A stretch of 64,000 nucleotides of DNA from Siccirubricoccus soli (GTDB lineage Bacteria; Pseudomonadota; Alphaproteobacteria; Acetobacterales; Acetobacteraceae), in NCBI RefSeq assembly GCF_024178315.1, contig NZ_JAMZIK010000030.1, positions 62,001 through 126,000 of the forward strand, read 5' to 3'. How positions within the stretch are numbered: the stretch's first letter is position 1; every line of letters begins with the position of its first letter. Positions 55,413 to 64,000 of the stretch are shown piece by piece. Under the pieces are notes generated by a model. It did not search any database. It saw nothing but the letters and a program-made list of their open reading frames with translations, and was not told the DNA's origin. The translations under genes were made by a program, and so were the position numbers.

Positions 55413-57962
55413 TCAGGCATGGCGGCCGCTGACCACCGCGACTCCCCCGATCAATGCGGGGGCTGGCTGGCGCACGAAAAAGCGGTCGAGCGCGGTGGCA
55501 GGAGCGGCGGCGCCCCAGAAATAGCCCTGAGCCTCGGCGCAGCCCGCCTCTCGCACCAGTTCGAGCTGTGCGGCAGACTCGACCCCCTCCGCGGTTGCCA
55601 CCATGCCGAGGCTCGTCGCGAGCCGGGCGATCGACCGGACGATGGCGCGGCAATCCTCGCGCGTCACCATGTCACGGACGAAGGACTGGTCGATCTTGAT
55701 CTTGTCGAGCGGAAAATTGCGCAGATAGCTCAGGGACGAATACTTCGTCCCGAAATCGTCCAGGGATATCCCGACGCCCAGCGCCCGGAGGCGGTCGAAT
55801 GCGGCAACGACCGCGTCATTGTCCTGCAGCAGGACAGATTCCGTAACTTCCAGTTCCAGCCGGCGCGGCGCCAAGCCGGACTCCCTCAGCGCCGAGCCGA
55901 TCACCTGCAGAAGATCGTTGCTGGCGAACTGCACCGCAGAGACGTTGACCGCGACCTTCACGTCCTGGGGGAAATTCGCCGCTTCCCGGCAGGCCTGCCG
56001 CAGCACCCATTCGCCGAACTGCAGGATGAGGCCGGTTTCCTCCGCCAGCGGGATGAAATCGGCCGGCTGGACCAGGCCACGCACGGGATGCCGCCACCGC
56101 AGCAGCGCTTCGAAGCCGGCGAGCCTGTTCTCCACGATGCTGTAAACCGGCTGATAGTGGACCTCGAGCTCATGACGGTCGAGCGCGTGCCGCAGATCGG
56201 CCTCGAGCTCCATCTTCGTCTGCAACTCGGCCGCCATAGACTGCTCGAAGATCCGATACGTCCCTCGCCCTTCCGCTTTCGCGCGGTAGAGCGCCACATC
56301 GGCATGCTTCATCATGGCCTCGGCGCTCAAGCCAGCGCCGTTCGCCCAGGCAATGCCGATGCTCGCCGCGACCGAGGCCTTGTAGCCACCCAGGCTGAAC
56401 GGCATCGCCAGGGCCTCCGTGATGCGCTTTGCCAGCGCCTCGACCCGCTCGGTCACGGCGGCACCGCCGACTGCCAGAATCGCGAACTCGTCTCCACCGA
56501 GCCGGGCGACGATTCCGCCGTCGTGCAAATGCGCCTTGATGCGTGCCGCGGCGGAACGGAGGAGCAGGTCGCCCGCCTGATGACCGAGCGTATCGTTGAC
56601 GTTCTTGAAGTTGTCGAGGTCCATCAGCAGCAGCGCCATGGCCGTCCCGCCATCGCCATGGTCCCGCAGCGCCTGCTGCAGCAGTTCGCCGAAATGCCGG
56701 CGATTCGGCAGATCGGTCAGAGCGTCATGATTGGCGAGATGCCGGATGCGCGCCTCGGCGCGACGGCTCTCGGTGACGTCTTCATAGGTCGCAACCCAGC
56801 CCCCATCGGCCAGCGGACGGTGGGATACCCAAAGCGATCGTCCCTGATCGTCTTCCCGCACAAAGGTCGCCGCCTTCGCCCCGGCTGCGAGCATTCGGTG
56901 CTCGGCCCAGACAGCCTCCGTGGCGCGGGCGCCGAAGCCGCCGGCCGTACCGGCACGGCGCAGGATGTCGGCCGCATGCACCCCCGGTGTCGCCGTGCCG
57001 CGTGGCAGGTGAAACATCTCTTCCAGCCGGCTGTTGCAGACGATGACCCGGTGCTCGGCATCGAACATCGCCAATCCCTGCGGCATGTTGCTGAGCGCCG
57101 CGTGGAAAAGCTGGTTCTGCCGGCGCAGCTCGGCATCGCGGGCCCGCAGCGTGGCATTCTGCTTGCTGAGCGCCGCCATCGCCTCCCGCACCTGAAGGTT
57201 GGCGTGGGACAGGCTCTCGCCGGTCTTGCGCAGGCTCTCGACCAGGGAACTGACATCCGCATTCGCCTTGGCCAGCAGACGATTGTGCCAGGCGGCCAGC
57301 GCAGCCAATAGCAGCGAGGTGGCGATCAGCCCCATCAGCAGCCGCGAAAACTGCCAATGCAGGGCCGCAAGCTCCTCGTAATCCTCCTGCGCAAGATCGG
57401 CGCCGCGCGCATGCGCCAGCGAGGCAAGACGGGCCATTCGGGAATTAAGGGCCTCGAAGCTCCGCATGAGCTGCGAGACGGCACCGGCCTGATCGAGCGA
57501 GGCGAGCAACGGACGCGCCGCTTCCACCGCGCTTGCCAGGGAAGCGACGATCTCGCTCACCTCCGGGTCGGCGCGGACGAAAGCGCCCACTTCGCCGGCG
57601 CGGAGAACCGCCACGCGGCTCGCGAGCAGGTCGAGCCACGTCTCGACTTCCTCCCGCTCCGCATCCCCGTGGCGGAGGATCAAAGCGCCCAGCGCCGCCT
57701 GAAGCCGGGACACCTCATGGCCCGCCTGGGCAGCGGTCCAGCCGAGATTGTACCGCGATGTGTTCCGCAGGGCCTCCTGGCGTTCCTGAACCAGGCCGGA
57801 GACATGTGCCGCGCTGAGGGCGAGAAGCACCGTGGCAGCGACGAGCAAACCCTGGAAGCGCGATCGACTGAACCGCGACTTTCGCGTCCGCATGGCGGCG
57901 TGAACGGGGGGCGTAGCTGAGGCAGGAGACTTAGCGGGGATCGAGCCTCCCGTTTCGCTCAT
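55413..57962 (-). CDS. Membrane GGDEF/EAL cyclic-di-GMP protein with PAS domain
   Basis: An 849-residue protein. It has two membrane segments at about 38-60 and 206-226 enclosing a periplasmic helical sensor region, a short coiled coil (SLVESLRKTGESLSHANLQVREAMAAL), a PAS domain from about 285 (GLAMFDAEHRVIVCNSRLEEMF), a GGDEF domain with the motif at 489-493, and an EAL domain with FEALLRW at 617-623. EAL catalytic blocks such as SLDDFGTKYSS and IKIDQSFVRDM are intact. Both synthesis and breakdown of cyclic-di-GMP look possible. The start overlaps the stop of the sulfite-oxidase-fold gene upstream (ATGA). Confidence 0.94.
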   Translation of the reverse strand: MSETGGSIPAKSPASATPPVHAAMRTRKSRFSRSRFQGLLVAATVLLALSAAHVSGLVQERQEALRNTSRYNLGWTAAQAGHEVSRLQAALGALILRHGDAEREEVETWLDLLASRVAVLRAGEVGAFVRADPEVSEIVASLASAVEAARPLLASLDQAGAVSQLMRSFEALNSRMARLASLAHARGADLAQEDYEELAALHWQFSRLLMGLIATSLLLAALAAWHNRLLAKANADVSSLVESLRKTGESLSHANLQVREAMAALSKQNATLRARDAELRRQNQLFHAALSNMPQGLAMFDAEHRVIVCNSRLEEMFHLPRGTATPGVHAADILRRAGTAGGFGARATEAVWAEHRMLAAGAKAATFVREDDQGRSLWVSHRPLADGGWVATYEDVTESRRAEARIRHLANHDALTDLPNRRHFGELLQQALRDHGDGGTAMALLLMDLDNFKNVNDTLGHQAGDLLLRSAAARIKAHLHDGGIVARLGGDEFAILAVGGAAVTERVEALAKRITEALAMPFSLGGYKASVAASIGIAWANGAGLSAEAMMKHADVALYRAKAEGRGTYRIFEQSMAAELQTKMELEADLRHALDRHELEVHYQPVYSIVENRLAGFEALLRWRHPVRGLVQPADFIPLAEETGLILQFGEWVLRQACREAANFPQDVKVAVNVSAVQFASNDLLQVIGSALRESGLAPRRLELEVTESVLLQDNDAVVAAFDRLRALGVGISLDDFGTKYSSLSYLRNFPLDKIKIDQSFVRDMVTREDCRAIVRSIARLATSLGMVATAEGVESAAQLELVREAGCAEAQGYFWGAAAPATALDRFFVRQPAPALIGGVAVVSGRHA

Positions 57963-58507
57963 CTTACGACGAGTCGGGCCACCGACCAGGCGGAGCGGCT
58001 GTAGTACAGCCGGGTCCTCAGTTCGGGGCTGGAATCATAGGGGTAGACGATGAAGAGCGGTCCCTTGTCGCTGACCCGCATGGGCTCGCCATTGCGCAGC
58101 AAGGCGAGGATCACGCCGAAGCGTGCGAAGTCGGCGACCGGGATGTCCGTCGAATAGTCGTTCAAGGCAATCGCCGTGACCGTCTCGCCGGTGGCCCCGA
58201 CCGCGTCCATCAGCTTCGCCAGCGGTACCCCGTCGAAGCGCATGGGGCCGTCATACCACGGGGAGTTGGTGACGATGGTGTCAAGGCCGAAGGCCTCCAG
58301 CATCGGCCGATCGAAGACCGCGGCGTCCCCCTGGTTGGTGTGCCGGATCCGGCCCGATACGGTGAGGAGCGGGCGCTGGCTGGGCGTGGGCAAGGGCGGC
58401 CTGCCGCCGTCGCCCTGCCCATGCGCCTCCGGTGGAAGGATCAGGGCCGGTGCGCAGGCCGCCCCGGCCGCCAGAGCGAGCACCCACCGTCTGCCTCGGC
58501 GATCCAT
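57959..58507 (-). CDS. Sulfite-oxidase-fold (molybdopterin-binding-like) exported protein
   Basis: A 182-residue protein with an N-terminal signal peptide (RRGRRWVLALAAGAACAPALILPPEAHG). The mature part follows the short molybdopterin oxidoreductase domain layout: LLTVSGRIRHTNQGDAAVFDRPMLEAF, WYDGPMRFDGVPLAKLMDAVGA, ALNDYSTDIPVADF and GPLFIVYPYDSSPELR. No Cys is left in the mature part, so the molybdenum ligand of true sulfite oxidases is missing. It overlaps the GGDEF/EAL gene by four bases, so it may serve as the periplasmic partner or sensor of that protein. That role is inferred. Confidence 0.82.
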   Translation of the reverse strand: MDRRGRRWVLALAAGAACAPALILPPEAHGQGDGGRPPLPTPSQRPLLTVSGRIRHTNQGDAAVFDRPMLEAFGLDTIVTNSPWYDGPMRFDGVPLAKLMDAVGATGETVTAIALNDYSTDIPVADFARFGVILALLRNGEPMRVSDKGPLFIVYPYDSSPELRTRLYYSRSAWSVARLVVR

Positions 58508-58683
58508 CCGGCTGTCCCTCCCTCCAAACTGCCCTGCCCCAACACTGTCGGGCTCGGAACCTGCGCCGCAGTGCGCCGCTCCCCTCAAGGGCAGCAGCTT
58601 CCGCCGGGCTCCGGTGATCGTGCCACTCTCATCGGCGCCTTGGCGTCCATGGGCGCGGTCCCGATCAGTCCTGGCGCAGCCCT

Positions 58684-59043
58684 TCAGCGGTCGTCCCGGC
58701 TGTAGATGGTCCCCTCGGCGGCGCCTTCCGCACCGCGCCAGAGTTCCACGCGCTGCAGGCCAGGCAAGGCGGCGTCCAGGCGGTTCCAGATCCAGCGCGC
58801 GACATTCTCGAGCGTCGGCATCTCAAGGCCTTCGATATCATTGAGATATCGGTGGTCGAGCTGCTTGCGGACCGAGTCCAGAACCGGCGCGACTTCCAGC
58901 AGGTCATGCGACCAGCCATAGACGGGGTCAGGGTCGCCACTCATGACGACCCTGACCTTGAAGCTGTGCCCATGCAGAGGCGTGTCCGGTGTCGTTTTGT
59001 GCGCGGCGTCGAAGGCAAAGTCGCGGAAGGTCAAGGCGGGCAT
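58684..59043 (-). CDS. 6-pyruvoyl-tetrahydropterin synthase/QueD family protein without catalytic Cys
   Basis: A 119-residue protein of the QueD/PTPS family, with FAFDAAHKTTPDTPLHGHSFKVRVVMSG (zinc His residues), GWSHDLLEVAPVLDSVRKQLDHRYLND and TLENVARWIWNRL. In QueD a catalytic Cys stands a few residues before the HGH motif; the stretch here reads TTPDTPLHGH with no Cys. The zinc ligands and the Asp/His pair remain. It may have another pterin reaction or depend on a second residue. The AT-rich region at 59060-59160 likely holds its promoter. Confidence 0.88.
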   Translation of the reverse strand: MPALTFRDFAFDAAHKTTPDTPLHGHSFKVRVVMSGDPDPVYGWSHDLLEVAPVLDSVRKQLDHRYLNDIEGLEMPTLENVARWIWNRLDAALPGLQRVELWRGAEGAAEGTIYSRDDR

Positions 59044-59740
59044 TGCCCCGGACTCCAGAAGGTTGAATTTGTTGGGTCGAGTGGCGATTATACGCCACCG
59101 CGCTCACTTTTGCAGCATACGCGAATCATTTGCCAGAGTGTTATCGATTAAGCTATGGCTGCCAATGGCCATGGCAGGGCCACCGGCTGGGCGGTCCGGC
59201 TCGCCGCCGATCCGCCAACCCCTTCGTCCTGGCGCGGCCCGTGCCGCGGGCGTGGGTGCACTGACACCGGGGATCCCTCGGTACCCTGTCGCCGGGACGT
59301 CCGCCGAAGCATGCCGGCACAGGCATCGCCCGGCGGCTTCTGGGCACGGGCCACAGCCTCCTCGTCACGCTGCCGGACAAGCGCGGCACCGCCAGGCTGC
59401 CGGGCCGTGCCCGCATCGCCAGGCGTGACCGCCGGGCACCGGTCGGCGGCCGGCCGCCGCACGTCCTTGAGCGGGCGGAGCGCATGACGGGGCGATGGAT
59501 CGGACAGGTCGCTTTCGCCGGCGCCATCGGACATGCCGCCGGTCAAAGCGCTGTAGCGGCGAATCCCTGCACCGGAGCGCGCCCGAATTCCTCGGCCATT
59601 CCCGACGCCAGAAGGCGACCACCATGGTCGCCATGGGCTGATCCCGGGCCCGGCGCGCCCTGCCTGGCGAGCGGCGGACGCCGGTCAGCCGCGCCACCTG
59701 ACCGGCGTCCTCGTTCAGCACGCTACCCGGCGTGGCCGCT
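59044..59740. other. Long gap without a convincing gene
   Basis: About 697 bases between the QueD-like gene and the MFS transporter, both on the minus strand. After the AT-rich promoter area at 59060-59160 the rest is GC-rich with open but meaningless frames on both strands. It may be decayed DNA. Confidence 0.4.
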
Positions 59741-61051
59741 TCACGGGTGCTGCTCCCGCTCGAATACCTCAAGCTGCGCCCCGAGAACCTTGCCCTTCGT
59801 CTCCGGCCCCAGATAGACGCCGATGATGAGGAGGATGAGCGAGCCGATCGTCGCGTACATCATCGGCAGCGCGAAGCCCATCTCCCGGTTCACCGCATAG
59901 TAGGTGAGGATCGGCGCGACGAAGCCGCCCCAGATGGCCCCCTGGTGGTAGACGAAGCCGGCGGCGGAGGCGCGGATCTCGGTCGGAAACCGCTCCGAGA
60001 GCCAGCAGGGGTTCAGCGTGTCCTTGCCGCCGACGACCAGGGCCTGCAGCAGGAAGCCGAGCGTGAAGATCATCGGGTCGATCGTCGTCAGATAGATCGG
60101 CGTGATGAAGATGGCGATGGCGCAGGGGATGATGAGCGCCCAGCGCCGCCCGATCCGGTCGGACATGGCGCCCCAGAAGGCCGCCGAGACGAAGACCAGG
60201 ATGTTGCCCCAGAACAGCGGCGTCGCCACCATCGCCGGCGTCCATCCCAGCTCCTTCTGCAGATAGGTGCCGGGCAGCGCCCAGATCGAGTAGTAGACGC
60301 AGAAATTGGCGGCCATCCAGAGGCAGCCGGTCAGCGTGTTCCACAGGTATTTCCGCTTGAAGATGGCGAAGAGCGGCAGCGTCACCTGCCTGGTGCTGGC
60401 CTGGATCTTCTGATTCTCCGCCCAGATCTCCGGCTCCTTCACATAGGCGCGGATCCAGAGGCAGACGAGCGCCGGCAGCACGCCGAGGATCAGCATGCCG
60501 CGCCAGCCATAGCCCGGTCCCAGCCGTTCCAGCGGCTCGTAGAGCAGGCCGTAGGCGGCGGCCGAGAGCGCATAGCCGAGCCCCCAGGACCCCTGCAGCA
60601 CGCCCGACATCAGGCCGCGCGACCGTGCCGGCCAGGATTCCATGGCGAGTGCCGCGCCGGCCGGCCATTCGGCCCCCATGCCGATGCCGAGCAGCGCCCG
60701 GAAGAAGAACAGGAAGGCGAAGTCCGGCGAGAATCCGGCGAGGAAATTACATATCGAGTACCACAGGATGGAGATCATCAGCGGCGCCTTGCGGCCCATC
60801 CGGTCGGCCAGCCAGCCCGCCGCCGTGGCGCCGAGGAGCCGCAGCCACAGCGTGACGGCGAAGACGGCCGTGACGGCGGTGAGCGGGACGTCGAATTCCC
60901 GCGCGATCGGCAGCATGATGAGCAGGAAGATGGTGAAGTCGAACGCATCCAGCGTCCAGCCGAGCCAGGCCGCCAGATAGGCGTACCACTGGTCCTTGGT
61001 GGGTTCCTTCCACCAGGGCACGGCTTCTGCGCCCTTCACCGCTACGGGCAT
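59741..61051 (-). CDS. MFS transporter, sialate:H+ symporter (SHS)/organic acid type
   Basis: A 436-residue protein with 12 membrane segments. TLDAFDFTIFLLIM in helix 1, the loop GWLADRMGRKAPL between helices 2 and 3 and ISDRIGRR-like DRIGRRWALII in the second half are MFS signatures. The opening WWKEPTKDQWYAYLAAWLGW is typical of the SHS family that includes sialic acid and lactate/pyruvate transporters. It imports an organic acid with protons. No catabolic operon is adjacent to define the substrate. Confidence 0.88.
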   Translation of the reverse strand: MPVAVKGAEAVPWWKEPTKDQWYAYLAAWLGWTLDAFDFTIFLLIMLPIAREFDVPLTAVTAVFAVTLWLRLLGATAAGWLADRMGRKAPLMISILWYSICNFLAGFSPDFAFLFFFRALLGIGMGAEWPAGAALAMESWPARSRGLMSGVLQGSWGLGYALSAAAYGLLYEPLERLGPGYGWRGMLILGVLPALVCLWIRAYVKEPEIWAENQKIQASTRQVTLPLFAIFKRKYLWNTLTGCLWMAANFCVYYSIWALPGTYLQKELGWTPAMVATPLFWGNILVFVSAAFWGAMSDRIGRRWALIIPCAIAIFITPIYLTTIDPMIFTLGFLLQALVVGGKDTLNPCWLSERFPTEIRASAAGFVYHQGAIWGGFVAPILTYYAVNREMGFALPMMYATIGSLILLIIGVYLGPETKGKVLGAQLEVFEREQHP

Positions 61052-62320
61052 GTTGACCTCCCTGTTTGTCGTGTTCTTGCTTGTCCGCCCTGCCGGGGTG
61101 TCGCCAGGTGCAGCCTTTGGACGGCACCCCTTCTGCGGCCGAGCGGGCCGCTGATCGGCCGTGGTGGCGCAGCCCTGCCGAGGGCGGTGGCCGACGCCAT
61201 CGGATGTCGCCCCGGTCTCCGCACTCCGGATCTGGCCGGGGCTACGGCCCGGTGCCTTCGGCGTGCCGTCAGTGGGACGTCGCGGTGGCCGCGTCAGTCG
61301 CCAGGACCGTCGCGGGCGCGCTGTTGTTGCGGTGCGGGGCGTGCGCGGCCGGCCGGCGATCCTTCGGCACGCCTTGAGGTGCGGCTCGGCATCCGGTCCT
61401 CCCCCTGAGCGGGCAGAGGCGAAGACGGCACAGGGTCGGGGCAGCGATGGTCGCAGGTCTCACGCAGCCAGGATGGCCCCGATCGGTCGCAACGGCTCTT
61501 ACCCGGGGGCGACGCTAGAGCAGATCGCGTTCAGATGGAATCATCTGAACGCGCGAAGATGCTCGCAAAACAACGGCCTGGAGCATGCTGCGTGAGCGCA
61601 AGCGAACGCCGCATGCTCCAGAACCCGCGAAGGCGGAGGAGCAACAGGCTTCTGGCGGCAACGCCCGCTCCGTCCCGCCTCGGCCCGCCATGCGCCGGGC
61701 GGCACCGGCAGCGGCGACGGCGCGATGCCCGGCAGCATCCCGGCCGCGACGCGGGGTTTCATCCGGCCGGAAGGCGGGTGACCGCAGGCACAGCCAGGAC
61801 AGGGCGATCGGACGCATCTCCGGCGGGACGCCAGATGCGGAGGAATCGACTCATGCTCCCCTGTTGCCCCGCCAGCTGCCAGCCCGCCAATGACGCCGGC
61901 ACCGCGAGGCCGCGGCGTGACGCGTTGATCGCGGCGGGCTCGGGCGGGCTCTGGCTCGCCCTCGCCAGCGACTGGCTGCAATCCGCCCCCGCCACCCGCC
62001 CGGACCGCGGGACGGTCGTGGCGCCCTGCCCCGAAACCGAGCGGCCAGCCGCGGCCTGACCTCCGCGTTGCCCCGGCCGGGAACGGGCTGCCCGGCCATG
62101 GCCGCCAGATGCGGCTGCCGGGCCGGGCGATGCCCCGCCCGGCATGCCCGGCATGTGTCGTAACATTCTGATCCGGCTGCGTATTTCGCCAACGCTGCAC
62201 CGCGAATGTGACCGCCGCACCCCGCCCGGCGGGCGTAGGGTGGCTGCCGGGACCATCGCACCGTGCTCCGGGTCGCGGACCCGCTCCCGACGCGGCACGG
62301 CCAATGACGGGCGAGCAGGA
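61052..62320. other. Long gap with family B palindromes
   Basis: About 1.27 kb with no convincing gene. CTAGAGCAGATCGC at 61515-61528 opens a palindrome of CGCGTTCAGATG (61526-61537) and CATCTGAACGCG (61542-61553); then GGAGCATGC and GCATGCTCC form a second one at about 61580-61619. A small open frame near 61854-62059 has no family match and no ribosome binding site. The rest is GC-rich without visible signals. Confidence 0.45.
61515..61620. repeat. Intergenic palindromes, family B
   Basis: Second copy of the CTAGAGCAGATCGC element also seen at 24525-24538, with a perfect 12-base hairpin (61526-61537 with 61542-61553), followed by a wider palindrome with GGAGCATGC and GCATGCTCC arms. Confidence 0.7.
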
Positions 62321-62866
62321 ATGCAACATCGTGGCCTCATCGCCGGCGCGGCAGCGGCGGCCCTCTGCCTGGGCGGCGCTGCCGCCCATGCCCAGGACTG
62401 CATGGCCGTCATGGCACGAAACCCGCAGCTCAGCACCTTCGTCGGGTCCCTGGAGCGCACCGGCGTCGCCGAATTGCTGCGGAGCCCGGGCCCCTTCACG
62501 ATCCTCGCACCGACCAATGCGGCGATCGAACAGGTGCCGGTCAACATCCGCAACGACCTCATGGGATCGCAGCCGAGAGACAGTTTCGACCCGATACGGG
62601 GACCGGCCGTGGTCAACGCGCATATTCTCGACGGCAAGCACATGGCGAGCGAGACGGCCGGCCGGCAGGAAATCAGGATGCGGACCAGGAACGGCAATGA
62701 GCTGATCCTGAACCGCCAGCCCGACGGGCACTACAGCATCACGCCCGGGGGCGGTGGATTCAGCGCCGGCGGTGCGCACCGCATCCAGCCTGCGCATGTC
62801 GTCCAGGCCGATATCCCTTGCAGCAATGGCGTGGTTCACATCGTGGATCACGTCCTGGTGCGCTGA
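62321..62866 (+). CDS. Secreted fasciclin-domain protein
   Basis: A 181-residue protein with a signal peptide (MQHRGLIAGAAAAALCLGGAAAHAQ) and one FAS1 domain: LSTFVGSLERTGVAELLRSPGPFTILAPTNAAIEQVP, then AVVNAHILDGKHM and the final NGVVHIVDHVLV. FAS1 domains mediate adhesion or bind surface ligands. The domain is shortened around the middle with a Gly-rich insert (TPGGGGFSAGG). Two Cys, one after the signal peptide and one in ADIPCSNG, may form a disulfide. The start has AGGA directly upstream, with tight spacing. Confidence 0.85.
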   Translation: MQHRGLIAGAAAAALCLGGAAAHAQDCMAVMARNPQLSTFVGSLERTGVAELLRSPGPFTILAPTNAAIEQVPVNIRNDLMGSQPRDSFDPIRGPAVVNAHILDGKHMASETAGRQEIRMRTRNGNELILNRQPDGHYSITPGGGGFSAGGAHRIQPAHVVQADIPCSNGVVHIVDHVLVR

Positions 62867-63005
62867 ACGGCCCCGGCCAGTCCTCGGGCGCCCGCACCTC
62901 CAGGGCAGTGCCGGCTCCGGATGCGGGGTGGCGCTCATGCCCGAGCGCCACCCCGGTTCAGCCATGCTGCGCGGCCGGGCCGCAGCCAGGCCGCGCGATC
63001 GCGCC

Positions 63006-64000
63006 TCAGATCAGGAACACGCCCTTGCCGGTGTTCTGCTGGTCGAAGAGCTTGTAGGCCTCTTCCGCTTGGTCGAGCTTCCACTGGTCGGTGAACAGCT
63101 TGTCCACGTTCAGCTTGCGGTCGATGATGAAGCGCGCGCACTCCGCCTGGCCGACATTGGAGAAGGTCCAGGAGGCGATGACCGTCGCCTGCCGCCGCAG
63201 CATGTCCGGCGAGACGTCGATCGTCACCTCGCCGCCCTCGCCGACGAAGCAGCAGGTGCCCCAGACCTTCAGCGCGCGGATCGCCTGGATGCGCGCCTGA
63301 GGCGAGGAGGAGGTGTCGAGGGTGAGGTCGGCGCCGAGGCCGTGGGTCAGCTCGCGGATCGCCTCCACCGGGTCGGCGTTGGAGGGGTTGATGGTCTCCG
63401 CCGCACCGAATTCCCGCGCCCGCTCCAGCCGCTGCGGCGAGATGTCGAGGGCGATGACGCGCGCGCCCATGGCGGCGGCGAGCTGCGTTGCAGAGAGGCC
63501 CACCGGGCCCTGGCCGAAGATGGCGATGGTGTCGTTGCCGGAGATGTTCATCCGCCGCAGCGCGCCATAGGCGGTGCCGGTGCCGCAGGAGATCGCGGCG
63601 CCGGCGGTGAAGCTCAGCTCCTCGGGCAGCGGCACCAGGGTGTTGGCCGGCACGCACATGTAGTTGGCATGGCCGCCATGGCTGTTGTTGCCATAGACCT
63701 TCACGCTGGTCTTCTGGCAGAGCTGCTGCCAGCCGGTGCGGCAATGGTTGCAGGTGGTGCAGCCCTGGTAGTGGTGCACCATCACCCGTTGCCCGACCTG
63801 CGCCTGGCGCGGATCGACGCCCGGCCCGATGGCGGCGACGACGCCGCAGGGCTCGTGCCCCGCGATGGTCGGGCCGGTGGGGGTGGCGAGGCCGTTGTTC
63901 TGCCGCACGCCCTTCGGCCGGCGATACTGCTTCAGGTCGCTGCCGCACATGCCGGAGGCCTTCATCTCCAGCACCACCTCGCCGAAGCCCGGGGTGGGGT
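63006..64000 (-). CDS. Zinc-dependent alcohol dehydrogenase, N-terminus outside the window
   Basis: The frame is open to the window edge, so the first residues are missing; about 330 are visible. It has the catalytic zinc Cys in SGMCGSDLKQY, GHEPCGVV, the structural zinc cysteines in YQGCTTCNHCRTGWQQLC, and the NAD fold AIFGQGPVGLSATQLAAAMGARVIALD. It belongs to the medium-chain dehydrogenase family. Acidic ALDIS after the GxGxxG suggests NAD. The substrate is not clear. Confidence 0.92.
   Translation of the reverse strand, partial: PTPGFGEVVLEMKASGMCGSDLKQYRRPKGVRQNNGLATPTGPTIAGHEPCGVVAAIGPGVDPRQAQVGQRVMVHHYQGCTTCNHCRTGWQQLCQKTSVKVYGNNSHGGHANYMCVPANTLVPLPEELSFTAGAAISCGTGTAYGALRRMNISGNDTIAIFGQGPVGLSATQLAAAMGARVIALDISPQRLERAREFGAAETINPSNADPVEAIRELTHGLGADLTLDTSSSPQARIQAIRALKVWGTCCFVGEGGEVTIDVSPDMLRRQATVIASWTFSNVGQAECARFIIDRKLNVDKLFTDQWKLDQAEEAYKLFDQQNTGKGVFLI

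Noticed and set aside
55353-57311. A 652-codon open frame opposite the GGDEF/EAL gene
   Set aside because: The opposite strand has complete PAS, GGDEF and EAL motifs; this frame has none.
59148-59546. A 132-codon minus-strand frame in the long gap before the MFS gene
   Set aside because: No ribosome binding site, arginine/alanine-rich nonsense translation, and equally long frames on the other strand.

Overview
The window is very GC-rich chromosomal DNA, by eye around 70 percent G+C. The gene content and style point to an alphaproteobacterium of the Acetobacteraceae, close to Roseomonas. The clues are a DUF1489 gene, an rpiB-glyA-nrdR cluster, a HemB of the type without zinc cysteines, a membrane-bound gluconate/sorbitol-type dehydrogenase with a triheme cytochrome, and many CoA and amidase type catabolic genes. 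The genus is an inference. I found no tRNA, rRNA or CRISPR array.

Positions 1-31.9 kb are ordinary chromosome. In order they hold: the end of a phosphodiesterase-like gene; DUF1489; a UDP-glucuronate decarboxylase followed by a type I secretion ABC transporter and its HlyD-type adaptor; a three-gene oxidase operon (Tat-type small subunit, GMC flavoprotein, triheme cytochrome c); rpsD; a TrmJ-type RNA methyltransferase; cysS; an amidase; an Asp/Glu-racemase-fold protein lacking the usual cysteines; rpiB-glyA-nrdR; a Uma2-type protein; metY overlapping hemB; an SDR; a YheT-type hydrolase; a class III CoA transferase; an acyltransferase; malonyl-CoA decarboxylase; and a divergent aldehyde dehydrogenase. 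Several intergenic gaps carry recurring palindromes of two families.

Positions 31,902-55,217 are an integrated mobile element of about 23.3 kb. Its ends are a perfect 62-bp direct repeat covering the last codons of the aldehyde dehydrogenase gene and the following bases. A tyrosine integrase lies just inside the left end. Just inside the right end, reading inward, are an AlpA/excisionase-like HTH gene, two phage-structural-like genes (one frameshifted in a G7 run), a primase-polymerase and a PriCT-2/RepA-type helicase. This gene set resembles phage satellites or cryptic prophages. The cargo includes a low-GC two-gene unit (a possible nucleoid-associated-like protein and a C-terminally membrane-anchored partner) that is a good candidate for an undescribed defence system, several small membrane proteins, an NhaA antiporter, a GDSL hydrolase with a phage-like neighbour, two tandem serine-recombinase-like proteins without catalytic residues (one fused to an HTH), one intact serine recombinase, an extensin-like protein, a lipoprotein lipase and two dead IS5-type insertion sequences. 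A cluster of GGGGTCAA repeats beside a perfect palindrome may be a replication origin.

Positions 55.2-64 kb return to chromosome: a palindrome that probably lay just after the aldehyde dehydrogenase gene before integration, a sulfite-oxidase-fold protein overlapping a GGDEF/EAL protein, a QueD-family protein without the catalytic cysteine, an MFS transporter, a secreted fasciclin-domain protein, and a zinc alcohol dehydrogenase cut by the window edge.
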